Below, in pieces: positions 18,319 to 31,788 of a stretch of DNA of 64,000 nt. The position numbers were made by a program, and so were the translations under genes. The first letter of the stretch is position 1. Each line of letters starts with the position of its first letter. The notes beneath the pieces are model-generated. The model was not told the origin of the DNA. It saw only the letters and a program-made list of their open reading frames with translations, and did no database searches. The stretch lies in NCBI RefSeq assembly GCF_021432085.1, contig NZ_CP090366.1:1054001-1118000 (forward strand). The letters are read 5' to 3'. This DNA comes from Stutzerimonas kunmingensis (GTDB lineage Bacteria; Pseudomonadota; Gammaproteobacteria; Pseudomonadales; Pseudomonadaceae).

Positions 18319-20043
18319 GTGGAACTCTTATCCGGCGCTGAAATGGTCGTCCGCTCCCTGCGTGACGAAGGCGTTAAGTACATCTACGGGTACCCGGGCG
18401 GTGCCGTTCTGCATATCTACGATGCGCTTTTCAAGGAAAAGGCCATCGAACACATCCTGGTTCGTCACGAGCAGGCCGCCACGCACATGGCCGATGGCTA
18501 TGCGCGCGCGACCGGCAAGGCCGGCGTGGTGCTGGTGACCTCCGGTCCTGGGGCGACCAACGCCATCACCGGTATCGCCACCGCCTTCATGGACTCGATC
18601 CCGATGGTGGTCATCTCCGGTCAGGTGCCCAGCACCATGGTCGGCACCGATGCCTTCCAGGAAACCGACATGATCGGTATCTCCCGGCCCATTGTGAAGC
18701 ACAGCTTCATGATCAAGCATCCTTCGGAAATCCCCGAAGTGATGAAAAAGGCGTTCTATCTCGCCGAATCCGGGCGTCCAGGGCCGGTTGTCATCGACAT
18801 TCCGAAGGACATGACCAACCCCGCCGAGAAGTTCGAGTACGTCTATCCGAAGAAGGCCAAGCTGCGTTCGTACAGCCCGGCCGTGCGTGGACATTCGGGC
18901 CAGATTCGCAAAGCGGCGGAACTGCTGCTGGGAGCCAAGCGGCCCATCATCTACGCCGGTGGCGGCGTGATCCTAGGCAAGGCCTCGGCGCAACTGACCG
19001 AGCTGGCGAAGATGCTCAACCTGCCGGTGACCAACACCCTGATGGGCCTGGGTTGCTATCCGGGCGGTGACCGCCAGTTCGTCGGCATGCTCGGCATGCA
19101 CGGCAGCTACACCGCCAACCTGGCCATGCACCATTCCGACGTGATCCTGGCGGTCGGTGCGCGCTTCGATGACCGCGTCATCAATGGTGCGGCGAAATTC
19201 TGCCCGAACGCCAAGATCATCCATATCGACATCGACCCGGCGTCGATCTCCAAGACCATCAAGGCCGACATTCCGATCGTCGGTCCGGTCGACAGTGTGC
19301 TGACAGAGATGGTCGCCATCGTCAAGGAAATCGGTCAGACGCCGAATGCCGAGACGGTCGCCAGCTGGTGGAAACAGATCGACGAGTGGCGCGGCAACCG
19401 CGGCCTGTTCCCCTATGACAAGGGCGATGGTTCGATCATCAAGCCTCAGGCCGCCATCGAGGTGCTTTGCGAAGTGACCAAGGGCGACGCCTATGTAGCC
19501 TCGGACGTCGGTCAACACCAGATGTTCGCCTGCCAGTACTACAAGTTCGACAAGCCCAACCGTTGGCTCAACTCGGGCGGCCTCGGCACCATGGGCTTTG
19601 GTCTGCCTGCAGCCATGGGCGTGAAACTGAACTTCCCCGAAGCCGATGTCGCGGTGGTGACGGGTGAGGGCAGCATCCAGATGAACATCCAGGAGCTGTC
19701 CACCTGCCTGCAGTACGACCTGCCGGTGAAGATCATCAACCTCAACAACGGTGCGCTGGGAATGGTTCGCCAGTGGCAGGACATGGTGTACAACAGCCGC
19801 TATTCGCACTCCTACATGGAGTCGCTGCCAGACTTCGTCAAGCTGGCCGAGGCTTATGGTCACGTGGGAATGCGCATCACCGACCTCAAGGACCTCAAGC
19901 CGATGATGGAAGAGGCGTTCGCCATGAAGGATCGCCTGGTCTTCCTGGATATCGCGGTCGATACCGCTGAGCACGTCTATCCGATGCAGATCAAAGACGG
20001 TGCGATGCGCGACATGTGGCTGAGCAAGACGGAGCGGACCTGA
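18319..20043 (+). CDS. ilvI: Acetolactate synthase large (catalytic) subunit
   Basis: Thiamine-diphosphate enzyme that condenses pyruvate with pyruvate or 2-oxobutyrate, the first common step to valine, leucine and isoleucine. It is 574 residues from GTG at 18319 ([14 protein letters not shown]), eight bases after AGAGG; another GTG three codons upstream is possible. Catalytic Glu51 lies in [17 protein letters not shown]. The TPP motif is [12 protein letters not shown]...LNNGALGM, with GEG in place of the usual GDG. ilvH follows after two bases. Confidence 0.96.
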   Translation: MELLSGAEMVVRSLRDEGVKYIYGYPGGAVLHIYDALFKEKAIEHILVRHEQAATHMADGYARATGKAGVVLVTSGPGATNAITGIATAFMDSIPMVVISGQVPSTMVGTDAFQETDMIGISRPIVKHSFMIKHPSEIPEVMKKAFYLAESGRPGPVVIDIPKDMTNPAEKFEYVYPKKAKLRSYSPAVRGHSGQIRKAAELLLGAKRPIIYAGGGVILGKASAQLTELAKMLNLPVTNTLMGLGCYPGGDRQFVGMLGMHGSYTANLAMHHSDVILAVGARFDDRVINGAAKFCPNAKIIHIDIDPASISKTIKADIPIVGPVDSVLTEMVAIVKEIGQTPNAETVASWWKQIDEWRGNRGLFPYDKGDGSIIKPQAAIEVLCEVTKGDAYVASDVGQHQMFACQYYKFDKPNRWLNSGGLGTMGFGLPAAMGVKLNFPEADVAVVTGEGSIQMNIQELSTCLQYDLPVKIINLNNGALGMVRQWQDMVYNSRYSHSYMESLPDFVKLAEAYGHVGMRITDLKDLKPMMEEAFAMKDRLVFLDIAVDTAEHVYPMQIKDGAMRDMWLSKTERT

Positions 20044-20045
20044 TC

Positions 20046-20537
20046 ATGAGACATATCATTTCCCTGCTGATGGAAAACGAACCGGGTGCGCTGTCTCGTG
20101 TGGTCGGCCTGTTTTCGCAACGCAACTACAACATCGAAAGCCTCACCGTGGCGCCGACCGAAGACCCGACCCTGTCGCGTCTAACGCTAACCACGGTAGG
20201 CCACGAGGAGGTGATCGAGCAGATCACCAAAAACCTCAACAAGCTGGTTGAGGTGGTCAAGCTGGTCGACCTGTCGGAAAGCGCCCATATCGAGCGTGAA
20301 CTGATGCTGATCAAGGTCAAGGCCACCGGTGCCCAGCGCGCCGAGGTCAAGCGCACCACCGATATCTTCCGCGGGCAGATCGTCGACGTGACCACCAGCG
20401 TTTATACGATTCAGTTGGCCGGAACCAGTGACAAGCTGGACAGTTTCATCCAGGCCGTTGGCACTGCTTCGATCCTGGAGGTTGTGCGCAGTGGCGTCAC
20501 CGGGATTTCCCGCGGTGACAAGGTGCTGAGTATCTAA
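20046..20537 (+). CDS. ilvH: Acetolactate synthase small (regulatory) subunit
   Basis: Regulatory partner of IlvI that binds valine and activates the catalytic subunit. It is 163 residues with an N-terminal ACT domain (HIISLLMENEPGALSRVVGLFSQRNYNIESLTV, visible in two blocks) and a C-terminal ALS_ss domain. The ATG lies two bases after the ilvI stop. It is followed by ilvC after 77 bases, forming ilvIHC. Identification is secure. Confidence 0.97.
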   Translation: MRHIISLLMENEPGALSRVVGLFSQRNYNIESLTVAPTEDPTLSRLTLTTVGHEEVIEQITKNLNKLVEVVKLVDLSESAHIERELMLIKVKATGAQRAEVKRTTDIFRGQIVDVTTSVYTIQLAGTSDKLDSFIQAVGTASILEVVRSGVTGISRGDKVLSI

Positions 20538-20611
20538 CGGCTGGCGGACGCGTCGTCTCTCCAGTCAGTAACGTTTTATCGAATGGCCCACGAGGCCGGC
20601 AACAGGGGTAA

Positions 20612-21631
<1,020 letters not shown>

Positions 21632-21648
21632 TCGTTCTACCGCTCGAG

Positions 21649-21674
21649 AAAACGCGGCTTCGGCCGCGTTTTTT
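21649..21674 (+). terminator. Intrinsic terminator of the ilvIHC operon
   Basis: AAAACGCGGC pairs with GCCGCGTTTT around a TTCG tetraloop, followed by a T run. It lies 18 bases after the ilvC stop. Confidence 0.92.
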
Positions 21675-21785
21675 CGTTCGGCCTGCCAGGCTTCTGGTAT
21701 AAAACCCGGCTTTGGCCAGGCTGAACCCCAAGTCTCCAGGACTGGTCGAAATCTATCCGTAACCTGTTGTAGAAGGTGAATGCGC

Positions 21786-22625
21786 ATGAGTGGACAACCC
21801 GAAGAGCCGAACAAGCCAGTCGAGCCAGAAAGCATTCTGCCGATCGACGAGCATGTCGAGGAGACCCAAGAGCCTGATGGGCGCAAGGTCCGTCATCGTG
21901 GCATCTATCTGCTGCCCAACCTGTTCACCACCGCCAACCTTTTTGCTGGTTTTTTTTCGATCATCACCGCGATTAACGGCAACTTCTACGTCGCCGCCGC
22001 CACGGTGTTTGTCGCCATGGTGCTCGATAGTCTGGATGGGCGCGTGGCTCGTCTCACCAATACCCAAAGCGCATTCGGTGCCGAGTACGATTCGCTGTCG
22101 GACATGGTTGCCTTTGGTCTGGCCCCCGCAGTGCTGGCGTACGAGTGGGCATTGTCCGAACTGGGTAATGTTGGTCTCACCGTCGCCTTCATATATGTCG
22201 CTTGCGCCGCTCTGCGTCTGGCGCGTTTCAATACGCAGATCGGTAAGGTGGACAAGCGCTGGTTCATTGGTCTGGCTAGCCCGGCTGCGGCGGGAGTAGT
22301 CGCCGGCTGGGTCTGGGCTGTCTGGGCACTGGATGAGGTTGGTATTCGCGGAGTCGATCTGCCGCTCATATTGGTCATGCTGTTCGCGCTGATGGTCGCG
22401 GCCGCAGGTTTGTTGATGGTCAGCAATATCAAGTACTACAGCTTCAAGGATCTCGATTTGAAAGGGCGCGTACCTTTCGTCGCTATCCTGATAGTAGTGC
22501 TCGTGTTCGCTGTCGTATTCAGTGATCCGCCCCGCATTCTGCTGTTGATCTTCCTGGCGTATGCGGCGTCCGGTCCTGTGCAGTACCTGATGCAGTTGCG
22601 CCGCCGCAAGCGTGTCGAGGGTTGA
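21786..22625 (+). CDS. pssA: CDP-diacylglycerol-serine O-phosphatidyltransferase
   Basis: Integral membrane enzyme making phosphatidylserine from CDP-diacylglycerol and serine, the precursor of phosphatidylethanolamine. It is 279 residues with about eight membrane helices. The CDP-alcohol phosphatidyltransferase motif is DGRVARLTNTQSAFGAEYDS followed by LSD. ATG at 21786 (MSGQPEEPN) is preferred because GAAGG is eight bases upstream; an ATG two codons earlier is only two bases from it. It follows the ilv terminator and so has its own promoter. Confidence 0.94.
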   Translation: MSGQPEEPNKPVEPESILPIDEHVEETQEPDGRKVRHRGIYLLPNLFTTANLFAGFFSIITAINGNFYVAAATVFVAMVLDSLDGRVARLTNTQSAFGAEYDSLSDMVAFGLAPAVLAYEWALSELGNVGLTVAFIYVACAALRLARFNTQIGKVDKRWFIGLASPAAAGVVAGWVWAVWALDEVGIRGVDLPLILVMLFALMVAAAGLLMVSNIKYYSFKDLDLKGRVPFVAILIVVLVFAVVFSDPPRILLLIFLAYAASGPVQYLMQLRRRKRVEG

Positions 22626-22679
22626 TTTTCAGCTCGGCTGCGCGTATTGCTCCATCGGAGTCAATACGCGGAGCAACCC

Positions 22680-23687
22680 ATGCTGATCAAGATTCCCGCT
22701 TCCGGCGAGTGTCGTGAGTCAGAGGTAACGACCGAGGCTGCTTACTTGAGCCGTCGGCAGATTCTTGGTGGAGTGATGCTTTCGGGGGCTGCCGTCGGAT
22801 TGCCAGCTCTCGCTAAAGCTTCCGAGCGTTATCCTGGCGTTACATCGGCGCCAGCGCCGAAATGGTTTACCGACAAGCTCGCCAGCGCCCGTTGGCAAGC
22901 CATGACCGCAGACGGCGAAGCCATCACGCCATTTGCGGACGCTTCCAAGTACAACAACTTCTACGAATTTGGCCCCAACAAGGGTGATCCGGCGCGTCAT
23001 GCTTCGACTTTGAAAGTGGAGCCTTGGTCGGTGTTGATCGACGGTGAGATCGATCAGCCTGGGCGTTACTCTCTTGAGGAGCTGTGCTCGGAAAGCCGAC
23101 TCGAGGAACGCATCTATCGGCTTCGCTGTGTTGAAGCTTGGTCAATGGTCATTCCGTGGCTGGGATTTCCTTTGGCTGATCTGATTCGCAAGGCCCAACC
23201 GCATTCCTCTGCGAAGTTCATTCGTTTCGAAACGGCGTACCGGTCGGAGGAAATGCGCGGAACCCGCTCCGGGTTTGGGCTGATCGATTGGCCCTATGTC
23301 GAAGGGTTGCGAATGGATGAGGCCATGCATCCGCTAACGTTGCTTGCAGTCGGGATGTATGGCCGTACGCTACCTAACCAGAATGGGGCGCCGCTGAGGC
23401 TGGTGGTCCCTTGGAAGTACGGCTTCAAGAGCATCAAGTCGATTGTACGCATCAGCTTCGTACGCGAGCAGCCGATTACGACCTGGCAGTCGATGGCGCC
23501 GCAGGAATATGGGTTCTACGCCAACGTTAACCCGAAGGTTTCGCATCCGCGATGGTCGCAAGCTCGTGAGCGCCGGCTCCCAGGAAGCCTGTTCAGCACA
23601 AACCTCCGGGACACCCAGCTGTTCAACGGCTACGCGGAGCAAGTCGCGGGGTTATATAGCTCGATGGATCTCAGTAAGGACTATTGA
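22680..23687 (+). CDS. msrP: Protein-methionine-sulfoxide reductase catalytic subunit MsrP
   Basis: Periplasmic molybdenum enzyme that reduces methionine sulfoxide in oxidised envelope proteins. It is 335 residues from ATG at 22680. A twin-arginine export signal is visible (LSRRQILGG at 23-31), followed by the sulfite-oxidase-like fold with Cys150 in YRLRCVEAW as the molybdenum ligand and the IPWLGFPL motif. Its stop overlaps the msrQ start, so the pair is coupled. Identification is secure. Confidence 0.95.
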   Translation: MLIKIPASGECRESEVTTEAAYLSRRQILGGVMLSGAAVGLPALAKASERYPGVTSAPAPKWFTDKLASARWQAMTADGEAITPFADASKYNNFYEFGPNKGDPARHASTLKVEPWSVLIDGEIDQPGRYSLEELCSESRLEERIYRLRCVEAWSMVIPWLGFPLADLIRKAQPHSSAKFIRFETAYRSEEMRGTRSGFGLIDWPYVEGLRMDEAMHPLTLLAVGMYGRTLPNQNGAPLRLVVPWKYGFKSIKSIVRISFVREQPITTWQSMAPQEYGFYANVNPKVSHPRWSQARERRLPGSLFSTNLRDTQLFNGYAEQVAGLYSSMDLSKDY

Positions 23688-24298
23688 TGCGCTACCCCGT
23701 GTGGCGGCCGGCGGTTTTCGCCTGCGCCGCGAGCTTGCCGTTGTATTGGCTGTATCTGGGCTGGCAGTTCGCGCTTGGTCCTGACCCAGGCAAGGTGCTG
23801 GTCGATAATCTCGGTGAGGGTGCGCTGGTTTTGCTGCTTCTGACGCTTTCGATGACTCCGATGCAACGGCTGACTGGATGGGGTGGCTGGCTCGCCGTCC
23901 GACGTCAGCTCGGACTGTGGTGTTTCACCTATGCACTGCTGCACCTGAGTGGTTATCTATGCTTCTTATTGGGTGGCGAGTTCTCTCGTTTGGGCGAGGA
24001 ATTGCGCGACCGCCTCTATGTTCTGGTCGGTGGACTAGGGTTTGTCGGACTGACCGTCTTGGCGATGACATCATCCCGGTGGAGCATGCGTCGGCTTGGT
24101 AAGCGCTGGAAGAAAGTGCATAGGTTGGTTTATCTCATTGTCATTCTTGCGTTACTGCATATGCTCTGGGTCGTTCGAGCGGACGCGGCCCGTTGGTTTC
24201 TCTATGCGGGTATTGCAATGGCGCTGTTTTTCCTGCGTGTTCCAGCGGTGACTAAGACTCTCGCTTCAGTGCGCAGCCGAAAAGGCAGGGGTGAATAA
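23687..24298 (+). CDS. msrQ: Heme-binding membrane subunit MsrQ
   Basis: Inner-membrane b-type heme protein that feeds electrons to MsrP. It is 203 residues with six predicted helices of the ferric-reductase-like family; likely heme-ligand histidines lie in TYALLHLSGY and KKVHRLVYL, with another in LALLHMLWV. The ATG overlaps the msrP stop (TGATG). The gene ends just upstream of the ribosomal RNA promoters, and no clear terminator was seen. Confidence 0.94.
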   Translation: MRYPVWRPAVFACAASLPLYWLYLGWQFALGPDPGKVLVDNLGEGALVLLLLTLSMTPMQRLTGWGGWLAVRRQLGLWCFTYALLHLSGYLCFLLGGEFSRLGEELRDRLYVLVGGLGFVGLTVLAMTSSRWSMRRLGKRWKKVHRLVYLIVILALLHMLWVVRADAARWFLYAGIAMALFFLRVPAVTKTLASVRSRKGRGE

Positions 24299-24313
24299 AA
24301 CTGAAATAAACGG

Positions 24314-24341
24314 TTGACGTTGATTTTCAGGCTCCTATAAT
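24314..24341 (+). promoter_or_regulatory. rrn promoter P1
   Basis: TTGACG, 16-base spacer, TATAAT, then a GCGCACC discriminator typical of stringently controlled rRNA promoters. First of four similar promoters. Confidence 0.85.
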
Positions 24342-24410
24342 GCGCACCACTTCCGGCGCAGTCCTTAAGCAAAACCTCTTGTAAATCAAAAGGTTAGCGA
24401 AATAAAAGGG

Positions 24411-24438
24411 TTGCACGGATGGCGGATTCAGATAGAAT
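24411..24438 (+). promoter_or_regulatory. rrn promoter P2
   Basis: TTGCAC, 16-base spacer, TAGAAT, then a GCGCCGGG discriminator. Its -35 is 97 bases downstream of the P1 -35. Confidence 0.75.
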
Positions 24439-24516
24439 GCGCCGGGCTGGCAGGGTGGTGGTTGAATCCTGTTAGCGGCTTCGGTCGGGTTGATCGGAAG
24501 CGGTTGAAAGAGGTGG

Positions 24517-24544
24517 TTGACAGCGGTTTTGAACGCTGTATGAT
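24517..24544 (+). promoter_or_regulatory. rrn promoter P3
   Basis: TTGACA, 16-base spacer, TATGAT, then TCGCCTCCC. Its -35 is 106 bases after that of P2. Confidence 0.75.
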
Positions 24545-24624
24545 TCGCCTCCCGCTGACGAGAGACGCAGGTTGATCTGAAGCGCAAGCGGTTGAGAAGA
24601 AAGAAAAACTTCTTCAAAAACAGC

Positions 24625-24652
24625 TTGACAGGTAACAAGGCTGCTGTAGAAT
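24625..24652 (+). promoter_or_regulatory. rrn promoter P4
   Basis: TTGACA, 16-base spacer, TAGAAT, then a GCGCGGCC discriminator. Its -35 is 108 bases after that of P3, and it is nearest to 16S (about 220 bases). Confidence 0.85.
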
Positions 24653-24688
24653 GCGCGGCCTCGGTTGAGACGAAAGGCTTGATCGAAA

Positions 24689-24700
24689 CGCTCTTTAACA
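24689..24700 (+). promoter_or_regulatory. BoxA antitermination site in rrn leader
   Basis: GCTCTTTAACA matches the NusB/NusE-binding boxA of ribosomal leaders, placed between the last promoter and 16S. Confidence 0.8.
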
Positions 24701-24869
24701 ACTGAATCAAGCAATTCGTGTGGGTGCTTGTGAATGTAAGACTGATGGTCAGATAGATTATCAGCATCACAAAGCAACACTCGTTTATTCGAGAGTTACT
24801 CTTTACTTGTAAAGAGATTTGCGATTGCTGAGCCAAGTTTAGGGTTTTCTCAAAACCCAAGCAGTATTG

Positions 24870-26405
<1,536 letters not shown>

Positions 26406-26496
26406 ATCGAAGACTTCAGCTTCTTCATAAGCTCCCACACGAATTGCTTGATTCACTAGCGAAAAGCGATTGGGTTTCGACCCGAGAGAGACGATT

Positions 26497-26573
<77 letters not shown>

Positions 26574-26603
26574 ATTGTCATGGGATGTGGCCGATCTGTA
26601 GAT

Positions 26604-26679
26604 GGGGCCATAGCTCAGCTGGGAGAGCGCCTGCTTTGCACGCAGGAGGTCAGCGGTTCGATCCCGCTTGGCTCCACCA
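26604..26679 (+). tRNA. tRNA-Ala (TGC)
   Basis: 76 nt including encoded CCA. Acceptor GGGGCCA/TGGCTCC with one wobble pair, anticodon TGC at 26637-26639, and GTTCGATCC T-loop. Follows tRNA-Ile in the spacer. Confidence 0.98.
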
Positions 26680-26772
26680 TTAACTCGAAAATCGCTGAAA
26701 GCTCAGAAATGAGTGCTGCTTGCGCATCCTGTGATGTGTGAGGGTATTGATTTCTGGTCTTTGCGCCAGAAC

Positions 26773-26785
26773 TGTTCTTTAAAAA
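26773..26785 (+). promoter_or_regulatory. BoxA antitermination site before 23S
   Basis: TGTTCTTTAAAAA in the tRNA-Ala to 23S spacer matches boxA. The rest of the 26680-26932 spacer holds no other recognised element. Confidence 0.7.
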
Positions 26786-26932
26786 TTTGGGTATGTGATA
26801 GAAGTAGATTTGAGTGGTCACTTTCACTGGTGATTATTCAAGTCAAGGTAAAATTTGCGTGTTCTCTATGCAAATTTTCGGCGAATGTCGTCTTCACGTT
26901 ATAGACAGTAACCAGATTGCTTGGGGTTATAT

Positions 26933-29823
<2,891 letters not shown>

Positions 29824-29955
29824 ATAACACCCAAACAATTTGGCTGTTAGACGGAAAGTCGACAAACAGACCGAAAATCTGCACGAACACGCAATACCAA
29901 TTCATCACATACCCGATTGGCTGCAGCGGCTAAACCCCGAGGCAGCAACTGAATT

Positions 29956-30072
29956 GCTTGACGACCATAGAGCGTTGGAACCACCTGATCCCTTCCCGAA
30001 CTCAGTAGTGAAACGACGCATCGCCGATGGTAGTGTGGGGTCTCCCCATGTGAGAGTAGGTCATCGTCAAGC
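29956..30072 (+). rRNA. rrf: 5S ribosomal RNA
   Basis: About 117 nt, with GCTTGACGA pairing with TCGTCAAGC at the ends and the conserved CCGAACTCAGTAGTGAAACG core. Confidence 0.96.
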
Positions 30073-30081
30073 TCCTTTCCC

Positions 30082-30120
30082 AAACCCCCGACCCGCGTAA
30101 GCTGGTCGGGGGTTTGCTTT
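30082..30120 (+). terminator. rrn operon terminator
   Basis: Strong 12-bp stem AAACCCCCGACC/GGTCGGGGGTTT with a short loop, followed by a T-rich tail, ten bases after 5S. Confidence 0.92.
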
Positions 30121-30521
30121 TGGGCTGAAGAAATATCTATCGAGACAGCCAAGGCTGCTTCCGGCTCGGCGTGTAGGAGGGATGGCCGAATAGTGCGGGC
30201 GGCAGGCCGAGGCCGTGCAGGACTTTGTGGAGCGTGTCTGCCTGCGATCTATCAAGCGTCGTGGTCATGCCTTCGGATAGCGCTGATGCTGAAATCAGCC
30301 GTTGCCGTTTTCTGTTGACGAACGGTTGCGCGACAAGCCGCGGGCCGGTTTGCCCTCTGGTGGCTATGAGTAGGCACTCAGCAGATAGGGTGCCAACGAC
30401 AACGTATCGATAGTCCCACTCGGTCGTTCACTGCTACTGAGTGTCGTCGTCTTCGCCGACTGACAGCTCACAGCGGCGTGTGCCGCTCGTTTAGAATGAG
30501 TGCTTTGCTCGGATATTTGCC
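30121..30521. other. Gene-free region between rrn and the Pqi/Let operon
   Basis: About 400 bases. The short open frames here (about 62 codons) have no ribosome site or recognisable family features. It must hold the promoter of the downstream operon, but no convincing -35/-10 pair was identified. Confidence 0.5.
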
Positions 30522-31178
30522 ATGCCGGAATCGGCTGCTACGCCAGGGCTTGATGAGGTTCCGCTCGAGCAGTTAGTCGCTTGCCCTGAATGTGATTTGC
30601 TGATGCTCAAGCCGAACCTCAATCTCGGCGAGGTTGCTGAGTGCCCTCGTTGTGGTTGTGAGCTGTTTCGCTTGCGGCATCGAATCGTCGGACCTGGGCT
30701 GGCGTTGGTGCTCGCTGCGTTGCTGCTGTACTTCCCGGCCAACTTCCTACCCATCATGAGACTGAATCTGCTCGGCCGGGTTACTGACGATACGGTCTGG
30801 AGTGGTGTGCTCAGTTTGTATAACAGCGGCATGCAAGGTATCGCCGTGGTGGTGTTTCTCTGCAGCATGGCTGTGCCGTTACTTAAACTCCTTTGCCAGC
30901 TCGCTGTATTGCTCTGCATTGCGGTTGATCGGGCGAAGCCATTGGGTATGCTGCTCTACCGGACGTATCACCATCTACGTGAATGGGGGATGCTGGAGGT
31001 TTACCTGCTCGGCATTCTGGTGTCGATCATCAAACTCAGGGACATGGCCGAACTCAGCCTGGGTATTGGGCTGGCGTGCTTTGCCGGTCTGCTGGTCGTT
31101 CAGGTCTGGCTGGAGTTGGTGATGTCGCCGCACCAGGTCTGGCAAGCGTTGTCGGAGCGCCGCGATGCGCGCCGCTGA
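30522..31178 (+). CDS. PqiA/LetA-family membrane protein, first half
   Basis: A 218-residue inner-membrane protein of the paraquat-inducible protein A family. A zinc ribbon with CPEC (about 21-24) and CPRC (about 42-45) precedes four membrane helices containing LYFPANFLPIM. In E. coli LetA and PqiA, two such units are fused in one protein; here they are two genes. LetA/PqiA proteins work with MCE proteins in lipid transport across the envelope. It overlaps the next gene by 14 bases, so the pair is surely co-translated. Confidence 0.9.
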   Translation: MPESAATPGLDEVPLEQLVACPECDLLMLKPNLNLGEVAECPRCGCELFRLRHRIVGPGLALVLAALLLYFPANFLPIMRLNLLGRVTDDTVWSGVLSLYNSGMQGIAVVVFLCSMAVPLLKLLCQLAVLLCIAVDRAKPLGMLLYRTYHHLREWGMLEVYLLGILVSIIKLRDMAELSLGIGLACFAGLLVVQVWLELVMSPHQVWQALSERRDARR

Positions 31179-31788
31179 TGCTGGGTTGATGGTTTGCCAC
31201 GAGTGCCATCAGCTCAACCGGGCGGACGCCGGTCAGCGTGATCAGCGATGCGTCCGCTGCGGTGCACGCGTGCATATGCGCAGACCCAACAGCATCGTTC
31301 GAACCTGGGCGCTATTGATCACTGCAGCTCTGCTCTACCTGCCGGCGAACCTGCTGCCGATCATGACGGTACGCATGCTGGGCAGTGGCACGCCGGACAC
31401 AATCATGTCTGGCGTCGTGACCTTGGCCAAGCACGGCATGTTTCCAATAGCCGCCGTGGTGTTCATCGCCAGCATTCTGGTTCCCACGTTCAAACTTGTT
31501 GGAATCGCGATGTTGCTGTTTTCAGTACAGCGCCACCATCCAATGTCGCCGCGCCAACGGATATTGGTTTTTCGCTTTATCGAGTGGATCGGACGCTGGT
31601 CCATGCTCGATATTTTCGTCATCGCCATTCTGGTGGCGATCGTCAATTTCGGCAGCCTCGCCAGCGTCGAAGCGGGCTTCGGCGCGATAGCCTTTGCCAG
31701 CGTAGTCATCCTGACCATGTTGGCTGCGATTACATTTGACCCTCGTCTGATCTGGGATAACACGGAATCCGGGAACAAGCATGACTGA
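31165..31788 (+). CDS. PqiA/LetA-family membrane protein, second half
   Basis: A 207-residue paralogue of the preceding protein, with zinc-ribbon cysteines CHEC and CVRC, the LYLPANLLPIM motif and four membrane helices. It overlaps the upstream gene by 14 bases and the downstream MCE gene by 8 bases. The two half-proteins likely assemble into the equivalent of the fused LetA/PqiA membrane unit. An ATG eight codons later (MVCHEC) is an alternative start. Confidence 0.9.
   Translation: MRAADAGLMVCHECHQLNRADAGQRDQRCVRCGARVHMRRPNSIVRTWALLITAALLYLPANLLPIMTVRMLGSGTPDTIMSGVVTLAKHGMFPIAAVVFIASILVPTFKLVGIAMLLFSVQRHHPMSPRQRILVFRFIEWIGRWSMLDIFVIAILVAIVNFGSLASVEAGFGAIAFASVVILTMLAAITFDPRLIWDNTESGNKHD

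Noticed and set aside
30225..30413. 62-codon open frame after the rrn terminator
   Set aside because: No ribosome site, no conserved feature and unusual residue composition.
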